A DNA stretch of 64,000 nt from Opeltia flavorubescens (lineage: Eukaryota > Ascomycota > Lecanoromycetes > Teloschistales > Teloschistaceae). The position numbers and the translations under genes were made by a program. Below the pieces are notes generated by a model that saw only the letters and a program-made list of their open reading frames with translations, was not told the DNA's origin and searched no databases. Shown piece by piece: positions 1 through 10,527 of the stretch (position 1 is its first letter; every line of letters begins with the position of its first letter). The stretch is taken from NCBI GenBank assembly GCA_000442125.1, contig KE546970.1, positions 496,001-560,000 on the forward strand. The letters are read 5' to 3'.

Positions 1-1006
1 TTCAATACCTCGATCCCATAGATTCATGAGTCTTAGATAAAGCGAATCTTTCCAAAAAAGATTGGTTGTTGCTCACATGTCTGCGCACTAAGGCGGTCCA
101 TGGGTGCTTAGAACCCAGGACTGTGGGAATATTCTAGGGAACGTGAGGTTGCATTAATGCTGAGACCGTAGCTAAAAACAAACCTCCCATACCCGGCTCT
201 TCAACATCAATCACTTTAAGACCATTCTTGAATTACTGCTCCTGATGGAAGAAATTCAATTTCTATAGTTGTACCGAATATTAAATCAATCTGTCATGGT
301 GCCAGGATCATCCTGTGTTTTCATCTCCCACAAGTCCAGATACCCCTGCCAAAGAATGTAATTTGACACCGTTTTTTAGATACCCGTGATCAAGCACGAG
401 TTGCATACTGCAGAACCAAGGACCCAAGGAGGATCATCCTCTGCACTTTTCACAAATTTGCCCCTACGCTTTCCAAGGCTTGAAACCAGGGGAGCCTTTC
501 CACACAAACAGCCCATGACCATACGTGTAATCACACGAAATGCGAAGTGACGGTAACCTCGACGAGTCTGAATAGGAGATTTGATAACGAAGGGAGCAGG
601 TACCAAGTGCGATGTGAAATATGCTATACTCATTGGACTTTGACATTTGGAGGCCCGGCCAGATCGCGCTCTTAGAGCCTGGGAAATGGTTGAGGGACGG
701 TATGGGTGGGTTGGATTTTATGATTAGCAATCCTAGCTGATCGATAAGCTTTTCCAACGGACTAGCTTTGGAGCGTACTTCTCTGTAAGGACTCTGTATA
801 TAGGGAGCTTACCAGAACAACACCTGTTCGGAGAGCAAAGGCACCTCGTTCTCCATGGGAAGAAAAATAGTCAGGATTCTGGCGATGGACAAGATCAGGG
901 CGCTGAGCCCTTATCGTTTAAAACCGAGTGTTCAAGATCGCTCGACTAGTATCTTGATCAGTGGTAAGTTTTCGGAAAGCCAGAGTGTCATTTAAGACTC
1001 CTCGTC
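1..1006. other. no gene recognised
   Basis: Only two short overlapping minus-strand ORFs (85 and 97 codons, about 376-757) occur. They lack recognisable domains and look random. The stretch lies 3' of the membrane-protein gene that ends at 1007. Confidence 0.55.
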
Positions 1007-1987
1007 CTACTTGAGGCGGTTGGCGTCGAGTTCCGTGTGGGGCTCTCGATCCCACAACTCATGACGGATAGACGCGCCATCTTTCTCTGGCATCGGGCTC
1101 TTGCCATCGATCTGTGAAAATGGTGAATCTGTAAAATAATGTTGGGATCTTTTGATATAGGGCTCTATCACTTACCTCATGGACGCTGATTCTCTCCGGT
1201 GACGACTTGGAAGAGCTCCGTTTACGGATCAAGAAAACCCAAACAAGGGCTCCAGCGATCATAATTCCAACAACAGAGCAGCCTACTGCGACCCCAATGG
1301 TACCAGATGTGCTAAGACCGGATGAATCCTGGCGCTTGGGAGCACCAGTGACGACACCAGGAATCGTTGGAGTAGTAGGGAAGGCTCTTGAGGTGGAAGC
1401 AGTAGTCAATCCCGTAGTCATCGTTGTCGCTGAGCTTGTTGAGCTAGCCGATAGAGGTGCCGCGAGGATGCTAGCGATACGTATTCCGTCACCTCGAGAA
1501 CAACAAGTCGTGTTATCAGCGCCACAGCAATAGCTCCCATCGTTACAATCTGTAACCTGAACATCGCTGGAGGAGTAGTTCAGCACTGTGTCTTTATCGC
1601 GAGTTGAAACGTTAGTCAAACACTACTTCTTGTATTTTCAGCGTTGGCCTCCTAACCTTCTGATATACCCATGTCGCTTGATGCGTTCCCGCTCCCTTCG
1701 ATACATAGCTGAAGGCATAGTGGGCTCTTCCATGTTGGGTCGGTACAGCTATCTCGGAAAACGTGCCCACCACCACCACAGAGACCATTAGAGAGACACT
1801 GATCAGGGAAACTGGAGCGGTTGAGTGCACAACACATGGATCCGGTCTCTGCGGTGGTCGGATTACAAGGTGTGTAGAAGGGATCCTCGACAAATCCGCC
1901 ATCAGGTCGATAGCAATTGACTGCTAGAAGATCGCGGGTGAAGAGTGAAGCTACAAGCAAGAGAGTGGAAAAGAGCAACATATTCAA
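1007..1987 (-). CDS. Cys-rich single-pass surface protein
   Basis: Three exons (1987-1669, 1585-1176, 1111-1007) join in frame to 277 residues. The introns are 83 and 64 nt: GTATAT...CACAG with a CTAAC branch, and GTAAGT...CACAG. The protein starts with a signal peptide of about 22 residues. A Cys-rich ectodomain follows, with a CTDPTW motif and a DGSYCCG...CC motif seen in many uncharacterised Pezizomycotina surface proteins. Next come a Thr/Ser-rich stalk, one membrane segment (near residues 180-205, IGVAVGCSVVGIMIAGAL) and a cytosolic tail of about 60 residues with a basic RKR border. The layout suggests a cell-surface sensor or adhesin-like protein. The ligand is unknown and I do not assign a function. 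The architecture is clear; the splice sites rest on frame and consensus. Confidence 0.82.
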
Positions 1988-3172
1988 AAGGGTTGCGCTA
2001 TGTGGGAAGCGAGCAGCGTAATACCTACTTTGTAGACCGCGGTCCTTTTTAATAAAGGAAAAAGAAGTATCTACATCTACTCCAGAATCATAAATTCATT
2101 TATAGAAATGTATTCCTTGATCATCAACATCACAAAAAGAATGGCTTACCCAATAGTCTGTGGTTCGTGGGGCTGTGAGGCAGTAGTAGTCCTTTAAGAT
2201 TACTATTCGGAAGTGGCATAGACACGGGAAGTGTCAAACCTCCTCGATCTCTTAACGTTAGAAGTGTCACGTTTCTGATATCATAAGACTTTTCGGTCCA
2301 AGCCGTAAAGATCGGGCTAGGAGTAGCATCAATTGGATAAGTGGTTATCTAGTACATTTTAAAGGCCAGGAATCTCGTCAAGTTACTCAAGAGATTCCCA
2401 CGACAAAAACAAGCCCTATTTATGCAGGCGCTAATGCACAACTGGTGATACGTAGTGACTATTTACCTACCTCCTCACCGCCACATGAACATTTTCATGC
2501 TTGCTATCGCCCCCCTGGTCGCTATCATAAACTCATTGATGTTGAGTCTGCTGCCGCTATGATCTTCTTGTTACAGGCAGCGAGCTTGACTTGACCACGA
2601 AGACCGGCTCTTGATGCACGATTGACTTGTGCGACTCTTGGTTCAGTATGAAGCATACTCATCTTCGATCTCATGCTTGACCCATCCGACAGAGACTTCA
2701 ATCAAATTTCCCTTTCGTTTCACTAGTATGTGATCAACTGATGACAGCGAAATATTGCTCATATTCGAGAGAAGGCTTGGTTAATTGCTTTCCCTCTTCA
2801 TTTTGGCCTTTACAATTATCCTTTTGTAACTGGTTGACCTTGATATCTGCTTTGAAGTTGCGATCTCTTGGAAGACTCTTCCCTATGTATGCCCTAACGG
2901 CCTTTACTCACGAAGGCTTATGTATCTGCTAAGAAGTCCAGCTCCCCGTCTATGAGATAGTCTTCAGTCTCTTGGACGTATCGTACCTGTCTTCCTCCTT
3001 TTCAACGGGTCCATAGCCCTGAGACCTATGCTCTACAGTACAGTAAATCTTATCTCCCGGCATATCTGTTTCTTGGACGATCATGAAAAATATCAAATGT
3101 AGCTGAATTTTATCGAACAATTGTAAACCTGCTTCCTTCCTTTTCACATTCCATCATAAAGTCCTTGCAATT
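1988..3172. other. intergenic, no gene recognised
   Basis: This is AT-rich sequence with scattered stops on both strands. Short ORFs at 2741-2932 (+) and 2950-3147 (-) show no family features. It should contain the promoter of the gene read leftward from 1987 and the 3' flank of the gene ending at 3173. Confidence 0.5.
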
Positions 3173-4178
3173 TCATTCCTGTGGTTTCGGAGACATGGCA
3201 CCTGGCTTATCATATGGTATCTCCGTTACATGGCCGTCTCCGTCCAAGACTCTTGCACTGCCAGTGCTCCGATGACGTTCTGCAGTCTCAGGGTCACCGG
3301 AAAGACCTGGGAAAATGATATTCTGTATCTGGGCAAGGCGCTCGATCGACCAAGCTGTTGGCTCCAGCCGTATGCTGAACAGCCCATGCACCAGATATGA
3401 AGCAATGAGGAAGATGCCAGCGCACAAGAAGCCAGCGATGCCGACCAAAAGCGCAATCTTTGCTTCATCGCCCCATCCGCCTTTTTTTGCTAGTGGCGCG
3501 AAAACTATAGTGCTCAGTCCTGTCAAGAAGCACATGACGCTCAGCGTTAGAAGCATGATGGGTGTTTGCAGCGCAAAGACCAGAATCGGATTCGGACGAT
3601 CGTCGTGCTTCGTGGTCGTGAGACGTTTCACAACTTTCTGTAAATACTTAAATTCCGTCTTTCTGGTTTCCTCTTCAGATGTGTATCTGGTATCGATGGC
3701 GGTCAGCGCATCGAAGCCGTCGTCCGAGTAGGGGTCTGTCTCGTTGGGCAGCAGGAGTAGTTGCTGGGATCCCATTACTATTGCAAGCAAGGCGAACAGT
3801 ATGCTCGAGTAAAAGGATGTTGGCGCGAACCAATGGGCGTTTATTGTGCTTGGCCACTGCAAGCATGAAACTACGCTGGTGAAGAGGAGGCCGCCCTGAG
3901 TGGAGTCGTGAGTCCCTCCACAGTGGTGAAGTCAAGCTGCAGATACGGGATGGAGGACCTACAGCTACTTGTATATACTGCGACTCTTTGTATTTGGTTC
4001 GTGCCCATTGGCGCAACAGTCTATGTTGCAGCTCCGGTCTTCCTGATTCACGGATGATCTTTTTCATCGGCCTCAACGTATTGCGCTTAAAAAGCTCGCG
4101 ATATAAGAATGTCCCGGCAATTTCAATGAAATAATTCATATAGCGGAGACTTCCCGATATCAAAGGAGATGGCGCCAT
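3173..4178 (-). CDS. four-helix fungal membrane protein
   Basis: Two exons (4178-3963 and 3895-3173) with a 67-nt intron (GTAGGT...CTCAG) give 312 residues. I use the ATG at 4178; the frame is open a little further, but only with a GTG. The N-terminal 60 residues are basic and probably cytosolic. About four hydrophobic segments follow, including FYSSILFALLAIVMGSQQ, a long pair near the middle and IALLVGIAGFLCAGIFLIAS. The C-terminal tail is polar, with a short Pro-rich end. Proteins of this shape are common and unstudied in Pezizomycotina. The intron removes a frame change exactly where the first membrane helix begins, which supports the splice. Function is unknown. Confidence 0.75.
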
Positions 4179-4966
4179 CTTCACCGCTTATCTTTTGGAT
4201 GCTCTCTCAGGTCTTACTTTGATATAGGAGGAGATGACAGCCGTAATATAAGGATTCTGATTTCTTTACGCAGAGGAGCCAAAAGTAGATATGATTGTTG
4301 GGCATTACATATTGTCATATAGGAGCGCTAAGCGAAGAAAATGTCAGGGGAAAGTCACCCACTCCAACGATAATGTACCTCTACTAGTGACAGTGCTGCA
4401 GTAGAGACCTGCTTTAGTGACCCTGTCCGTACCTCCGCCCCGTTGGTGCCGCGGGGCTGCGTTCTTCCCGCGTGCAAGTACATAAAATTAGTGATCAGCC
4501 GCAAGCCTTTGGCCCCCATTCCCAGTACCGAACCGACTCGTGCCGAGATGGGCTAGGATCTTGTTTCTGAAACCGTCACTTCGAGGTCCGTTCACTGACC
4601 TTTGGCCAGCAGAGAATTATCAAGCAGTGGGGGCTATCGCGATATCATGCGCCTTGAAGTTTCACACTGTAATGCACAGCCCTTCCTTACCCATGACGTG
4701 TTTGTCAAGGTCATAGAGCGCTGTTGCCATTGGATCTCGCTCTATACTTCCAAAAGACATTCCCCAAAGACCCTGGTCGTCGTGGGTCGATAAACACCGA
4801 GGGGCCTCAATGGAGGGGTACAGCCTTCATTCAGTACAGCTTTTACCATGGAGGTAAACATCTGCTGAATACTCTGCTGGATAGGCACATCGAATGGTTA
4901 TAAATGCCGTTGAAGCCTTGTTTCGTGTAATAACGTCAGAAGGTAATTTTGTGTTGGTCGAAAAAA
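4179..4966. promoter_or_regulatory. shared divergent upstream region
   Basis: This 788-bp gap separates two genes read away from each other (starts at 4178 and 4967). It holds a GC-rich patch near 4427-4465 containing GTTGGTGCCGCGGGGC. A 63-codon ORF at 4602 looks random. I see no clear TATA box and name no factor. Confidence 0.4.
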
Positions 4967-6520
4967 ATGGCCGCATTCAAGGATATTTATTGGATGTCTT
5001 CGCCCCTTGCCATTGATCAGCGTAACGCGCTCAACAAGGAAATCGATGCTTTGCAAGGAAAACGAGCGAAATTTGCAAAGCCTATGAAAAAGTACATCGA
5101 TCCTAAAAATGAAGTTCACGTCTTCCGAAAGATCGAACACTGGACTCTTGAAGTGGGCGGTAAATGTTACGAATTATCCCCAGATCTCAAGAAGAAGCTC
5201 CCTTTCATCAAGAAGCTCTATGACATGATTAAGCCTACCGTCAAAGATGCCACTGAATGGCACGAGCTCCGGAAGAAACAGCAAATCAAGCCCGAAAGGA
5301 GGAAGATTGGAAGAACGAAGAAGACACACGAGGAGATTTGGAAAGAAGGTCAGTGTCGCCATTCCATGCTTTCAATACCAATATACAAGCAGTTTGAGGT
5401 CGTGCTGATGATGTCTTGTATAGTCAATTATATTTGGGACAATTTCAACAGCGAAAAGTACTTGTTCTTCACTCAGAACTGCCAGAATTTTGCCCATATG
5501 CTCTACGAGCGAATTGGGCTTGAGATAGCGGATGATGAGCGTCATCTGTGGGAAAACATCCCTGATCCCGTTGGCTATCGAATTGCCGAAGGCGCTCAAC
5601 TTACTCTGGCTGGCCAGGCCATCAGTGGTGCTCAAGCTGCTCTTGGGTCGAGCGCAGCAATTGGAGGGACTGGAACCGCAACAGCTGGTACCGGGTCAGT
5701 TGGTGCTATGTCGGGCACCGGTGGCACTGTAGCAGCCGGAGGTACTACCGCCGGAGGCAGTACCGCTGCTGGGAGTACTGGGACAATGGGTGCCATGACT
5801 GGTGGAACGGCAACCGGCGGAACCGCTACGACTGGTGGGACGGCAGCAGTGTCAGGAGGAACTGCCGCTGGAGGAACCACAGCAGCCGGAGGTACTGGCG
5901 CCACAGCAGCGGGTGGAACGGCAGCGGGAGGAAGCACTGCTGGGAGCACCACGGCTGGAAGTGGCGCTGTAGGCCACACAGGCTTTGGAACCAAAGCTGC
6001 GGGTTTATTTCACGGCAGTGGTCATGGAGCCACGTTTAGCACCAAAGCTGCTGGAATGGCCCCTAAAGCTGCGGCCTTCATGCACGGGGGACATGCCGTT
6101 GCAATAGGGGGTGGGGCGGCGAAAGTAGGTGTGGTGGCTGCTGGTGGATATGCCGCTGCCCCGGTCATCGTGACAGGAGGACTTGTGTACCTTGCTTGGC
6201 GTGGTAAGAAAAGCAAACGCTGGAATAAGAAGAACAAGAAGGAAGAGGACATGGATGTCTTGGACATATTGGGGATGGAAGATCAGTATAACGAGGCGGG
6301 TGAGAATCCCGAGCTTGCCGCCGAACTTGAGAAGGACCTAGCGGAAGGGATCCAAGAAGAATTGAAGGAAAAACTTGACGATCCAGATCTAGAAGACACA
6401 GAAGAAATCGCGGAAGATCTGAAACTCGGCCGTGTCATGACCGAGCCAGATGTGATTATGGAAGAGATGGAGGCGGAGCCTAAAGTGCAGGACGAGAGGA
6501 GGACACAGACCGTAGCTTAA
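4967..6520 (+). CDS. papain-fold-like protein with Gly/Ala repeat
   Basis: Two exons (4967-5348, 5424-6520) with a 75-nt GTCAGT...TATAG intron give 492 residues. The intron is a multiple of three without stops, so an unspliced 517-residue form is also open. The N-terminal 165 residues carry a His in EHWTLEV (about 57) and a Cys in NCQNFAHMLY (about 146). This order and spacing resemble the PPPDE/LRAT/NlpC-type papain-like fold, whose members cleave isopeptides or transfer acyl groups. About 110 residues made almost only of Gly, Ala, Thr and Ser follow. Then come a glycine-zipper-like hydrophobic stretch ending in PVIVTGGLVYLAW, a basic KSKRWNKKNKK cluster and an acidic tail of about 90 residues. 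A membrane-anchored enzyme is my inference. The family match is by motif only and could be wrong. Confidence 0.72.
   Translation: MAAFKDIYWMSSPLAIDQRNALNKEIDALQGKRAKFAKPMKKYIDPKNEVHVFRKIEHWTLEVGGKCYELSPDLKKKLPFIKKLYDMIKPTVKDATEWHELRKKQQIKPERRKIGRTKKTHEEIWKEGQCRHSMLSIPIYKQFEVVLMMSCIVNYIWDNFNSEKYLFFTQNCQNFAHMLYERIGLEIADDERHLWENIPDPVGYRIAEGAQLTLAGQAISGAQAALGSSAAIGGTGTATAGTGSVGAMSGTGGTVAAGGTTAGGSTAAGSTGTMGAMTGGTATGGTATTGGTAAVSGGTAAGGTTAAGGTGATAAGGTAAGGSTAGSTTAGSGAVGHTGFGTKAAGLFHGSGHGATFSTKAAGMAPKAAAFMHGGHAVAIGGGAAKVGVVAAGGYAAAPVIVTGGLVYLAWRGKKSKRWNKKNKKEEDMDVLDILGMEDQYNEAGENPELAAELEKDLAEGIQEELKEKLDDPDLEDTEEIAEDLKLGRVMTEPDVIMEEMEAEPKVQDERRTQTVA
5640..5985 (+). repeat. coding low-complexity Gly/Ala/Thr repeat
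   Basis: Degenerate GGNACNGC/GCNGGNGGN units encode runs such as GGTAAGGTTAAGGT inside the gene at 4967-6520. Unit length varies and copies are imperfect, so it looks like an old, diverged expansion and not a fresh minisatellite. The repeat opens a spurious Val/Pro-rich 120-codon ORF on the opposite strand. Confidence 0.8.
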
Positions 6521-7542
6521 GCTGTTTATTGATCCTATACATACGAGTAGTAAATCAACCGAATGGGCGGTTCATGTCAATGAAGTGCAGTTTTCTGCAT
6601 TTCAATGTCATCCTATCTTAGCGTTATCGGGACTCAAGCATGACCCCACGGACCCTGGGACCCTAGAGTGCCACGAGTGCCTAGCTGGAGTTGCTGGCGG
6701 GGGCCATTGAGAGATAGGGGGCGGGGTATTGTTGCTGTCCCATCACCGATAAGTGTTATCTACATTCATTAAGAATGGTCGGTGTGCGTTCGAGCAGCTC
6801 TTGCTTTGTAGTATATGAGCTTACGCTCGAATTGGTATATGAATATTGATTCATCCCGAGATTACCTGGATTTTCTCTGCCTCAAGCCCGGATGAATTGA
6901 GTGGTGACACTAAGAATGATCAAATCCATTATTCAAGACAGGTTTACCACCCGATGCTGATTTTCTTTTGGCTCTCTAGTTCGACCGGCATTTTGCCTAA
7001 ACAACTGGTGAACTCGTAATTTGTCTCCTCTAAATATTCCAATTAGCAGTTGCCCTCTGCTGTCCGTTTAACTGTTATTGATCATCTCCTCGACTCAATA
7101 TTCGTCTCTTCAGTCTCATTGCAGAATATTTCGCTATTCCACTGTAAGAGATTAGTGCTCCAGAGAGGCAATTGGCAGTCGAGCATCTAGATGGTAGATA
7201 ACAAGCTGTTTTCTTGTTCTTCTTGGCTAAGTATACCTGACTGTTGTTCATCAAGAAGTGACCTTGCCAGATGTCGTCACTTTATACGCCCTGGCTGAGT
7301 ACGCTTATGTTGACATGATTTTCCGTGGAGATGGAAGAAATTGATCCATTCAGATTCTTATACCAATATCCTTACACGTCATTTTTGCTCTCAGATCAAG
7401 CGTGATCAGAATGTTCCATGCTATCATTACAAACCCCAGAGCAAAAAAAGCAGAATCCCTCTCGATCTCACAACATCATTTTCCACGCCCTCCTGTCCCA
7501 AGATACGATGACAATGGAGTAGAATAGAAAACTCTAAGCTAT
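6521..7542. other. convergent gap, no gene recognised
   Basis: About 1 kb lies between two gene 3' ends. No ORF of 60 codons or more occurs and I see no repeats. A short G-rich tract is present near 6715-6730. Confidence 0.55.
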
Positions 7543-8685
7543 TCAAAGATTAATATCGGTGAATTTGCAGCTTTGGATGAACCACCATTCTATATATTGA
7601 CGACATTCGTTAGACTTCAGACTCTGTCAACCACAATAACAGGTACATTCACTTACCGGTTGCAGCAGCAGCAATATTCTCTGCATTCTGAAATGGCTGC
7701 AAAGCACCTTCGTCCAATTCGTCTTTATTATTAAGCCATGCGTCTAGCAAACTTCTCGCAGCAGGAGTGTAATCATCGCCGAAACCGCCCACGTCGTCTG
7801 TGCCATGGGTTTGAAACCCAACTTCTCTATGAGGAGAGTGAGCGACATGCATCCAAGGCTTTTCAATAATACACATACGCGCGAGCCGGCAATCCAGCTG
7901 CTTTTGCCAAAGAATCCAAGTGTGTCATCTCGTGGAGCAAAGTATGGCCACCCGTCTCGAAATCCTTAAAATGCTGGTTCAATTGGCACCAGCTACCGCG
8001 TTTGTCGCCGTCGTATTTCTTGGAACTGAGATCCTTATTCGTCTCGGCGGTGTCTGCTTTGAAGTACAAGAGACAAATCTTCATCTCACGGAGATGCTCT
8101 CCGTCATCGGGCTGCGAGTCGGTGATGGCTAGGCTAGATTAAATATGTCAGCCGCAGTTATCCCGATGAAAAATTTACTGGTCATTGCGACTGTGCCAGG
8201 GTGGTTGATCCATGCCACGAACCTTTGTGCACGCCCTCCCTTGGGCGGTTTACAATCAGTATCATCATCTTTGGCACAACGGACGGAGAATGTGTATTTG
8301 GCTTTGGTAGGGTCATTATTGGCCGCTACCGTTTCCCACAGTTTTTTAGCGGAGTCTCCGTCCTCAGGTCGGAGATAGTGGGTGAACCTAGAGACCAGTG
8401 AGTTGGTGCAGGTCAGGTTTTCCAACAAAATTATCTTGATGCCCACGCTGTGCTTGACTGATCCATCCCAGAAGCAATATTAGCAAGGGCGGCTGCATCT
8501 CCGAAGTCTGTCTCGAGTTTCTTTTTTTGACCATCATCGCAATCAATGAAGTTGGTCTCCAGCCGGCGAGAAAGAGCCTTCCCTACATCTCTACGCACAT
8601 TGTGGTTTGGCATAGCGTTCGCAGCGATAGCCAGAGTCGACGCTATGGTCACGAACGAGATCAGGCGTAAGGGCAGGCTTGACAT
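7543..8685 (-). CDS. secreted aspzincin (M35-like) metalloprotease
   Basis: Five exons (8685-8447, 8387-8179, 8128-7879, 7826-7657, 7589-7543) with introns of 59, 50, 52 and 67 nt give 304 residues. The first 24 residues form a signal peptide ending in ANA, and basic residues (VRRD) follow that could be a prosegment site. The zinc site HEMTH lies in LLHEMTHLDSLAKAAG, and downstream GTDDVGGF supplies the Asp typical of aspzincins (deuterolysin and lysine-specific metalloendopeptidase group). The C-terminus, EWWFIQSC, matches the usual family ending. The protein is likely secreted and cleaves extracellular protein for nutrition or host interaction. The first splice (GTGGGC donor) is the least certain: an alternative donor 12 nt upstream would change four residues. 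The gene appears whole. Confidence 0.85.
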
Positions 8686-9730
8686 TATGAGAAAGAATGC
8701 TTCGAAAAGGTACTCGGCAAATAATAGCGACGATAAAACGTGTTTGGTTATAGAGAACACTTCGTACGGAGGGTTGGATGGTGAAATATGTTGAATTGGA
8801 GCATGAGCTCCTCTGGGGCTCACTTTATACAATCTCGTCTGGATGCTACCTCACCGTGGAAGACAACGTAAACCCACATCTGATCCTGAGACTCGAGCAG
8901 CGGTGATTCCGCAGCGGTGAAGGTTGCCAACTTTTCGCCCATCACCGCCATATAGGCAATGTGATGTCACTGTAGGAATTGCTGGCTCGGTCGATGAGAT
9001 CAGGGTCAAGTGTTTCGATAACAGTTTCATCGTTGAAGGTGGACGAGATACCTAAGAGCCATCATTGGAAAGTCGCTGCTCCAGCTCGATCCACCCCGCC
9101 GCAGTCGGTGGAATACAAAAGCTGATCCATCAGGCTCGGTAAGGCTTGACCCAAGGGCTTGTGTGAAAGATCAACACTCAACAGTTACTGATACGGCAAT
9201 GAAAAGAAAAGGCAAAAAGAATTGGAAATGATAAGGAAGGTGATGGATCCGAGCCTACCTCAGGGTAAAACTTGGTTACAAAGCACGGAATCATCCGATG
9301 GAACGACTCGGACATGTCCGAGTCATTAGAAATACAGGTACCAATAGCCTCGTCAGGTTGGGAACGATGTTTGGCCAAGTCGGATTCCTTTCCTGCAAAT
9401 ACAGCACGGTGCATGTTGTGTAACAACAATCACGAAACCCGGTTTATTCAGCGCTCTTGGCACTCGGACCTATTCTTTCCCCAAACAAACACTCCTCCAT
9501 CGTCCTTAATCCTTCACCAAAACAGTGCCACAATATCTGGTACACCAACAATTACGTCTTGCAACGAAATTGATACTACTGCAGCCATTTGAGTGACCAA
9601 CAGCGTGCGTGCTTACAGTGACATGGAAATAAAGGACGAGTGGATTCAGCAGATTTGGATAACCAGGAATAGCACTTGATTTTATTGCGACACAACCCTC
9701 CCATCTACGCGAAGAAGGTGAAGAGTGCAT
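8686..9730. promoter_or_regulatory. divergent upstream region
   Basis: This 1045-bp gap separates the protease start (8685, -) from the orphan gene start (9731, +). ORFs at 9178-9429 and 9272-9592 overlap in antisense and show no family features. The one striking element is a perfect 20-bp palindrome at 9305-9324. Confidence 0.5.
9305..9324. repeat. perfect 20-bp palindrome
   Basis: The sequence GACTCGGACATGTCCGAGTC equals its own reverse complement with no spacer. It lies about 410 bp before the ATG at 9731 and 620 bp before the protease ATG at 8685. A binding site for a dimeric factor is possible, as is chance. Confidence 0.9.
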
Positions 9731-10456
9731 ATGATGGTCTTGCTGAAATTGAAATGTCCGCCGGAGAGGCGCAAAGCGGTCATCGCAGTAACTTTATCAA
9801 CTTCCTCACCTACCTGTCATCTCGGCGCCACTGCTGAAACGGAGCCTTATTTCCAGATCGTCCTTACCCTACGCATAGAGCATTCCACTCAACCACATCA
9901 GGCCATTACAGTTTGCACACAATGCACCGCTTTCGCTACATCGGAAGAGGATGCTGGCCTGGATACTTTAGCCCTCGGCACCTTTAGTCTTTCGGACTCG
10001 AATGGCGATCCCCAAAAGCGGATCAACCTCGGACACCTGAGGCCTCATTATGCTCACGGCGCAGATGTAAAATCCCCTAACCTAAGAGAGCGCCCTTGGC
10101 TCGAATTTCTGACCATCCCGGCGGACGGGGAGGTGGAGATCCGACATGATGTGTCGATCAGTCGGATGTTCAAATATGAAGACCGCCTCAGCAGAGAAGA
10201 CATAAACCCGGGAGAGATTTACCGTTTTCGTGTTAATCCAGACTATCTAGGAACGTCATGGTGGTGCTGGGGTGATCTGGGAAAGGATTTGAAAGATAAG
10301 AAGCTATCAGCATGGCAGGAAGGAATCAATTTCGAGAAGGCTGAGAAACCTAGCCCAGAGCAGGTTCAAGGAGAAGGTTGGATTTTGGGAGCCAATCCTG
10401 CAGAACTAATATTCGAAGACAGATCTGGAGACGCGAAATTCGAGTTCGTAAATTGA
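9731..10456 (+). CDS. uncharacterised fungal protein, 241 aa
   Basis: This is a single exon. I start at the ATG at 9731; the frame is open six bases upstream only with GTG, and a second ATG follows at once. There is no signal peptide or membrane segment. The sequence is mostly beta-prone, with alternating hydrophobic and polar stretches such as YFQIVLTLRIEH. It has a WWCWGDLGKDLKDKK motif near residue 185 and a charged C-terminus. I recognise it only as resembling a widespread unannotated Pezizomycotina family. Its stop lies 71 bp from the stop of the convergent SDR gene, so the 3' ends of the transcripts may overlap. A small fold of beta-sandwich type is a guess. Confidence 0.65.
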   Translation: MMVLLKLKCPPERRKAVIAVTLSTSSPTCHLGATAETEPYFQIVLTLRIEHSTQPHQAITVCTQCTAFATSEEDAGLDTLALGTFSLSDSNGDPQKRINLGHLRPHYAHGADVKSPNLRERPWLEFLTIPADGEVEIRHDVSISRMFKYEDRLSREDINPGEIYRFRVNPDYLGTSWWCWGDLGKDLKDKKLSAWQEGINFEKAEKPSPEQVQGEGWILGANPAELIFEDRSGDAKFEFVN

Positions 10457-10527
10457 AATGGACTTGGCCTTTTTATATTGCAATTACCTGCAAATGGTGA
10501 ACTGTTGTCTCGTATCTCATGAAGCAT

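Noticed and set aside
376-757. Overlapping 85- and 97-codon ORFs
   Set aside because: They are on the same strand in different frames, with no domain and no splice-consistent extension.
5632-5994. 120-codon minus-strand Pro/Val/Ala-rich ORF
   Set aside because: It is antisense to the Gly/Ala/Thr coding repeat and has only its composition.
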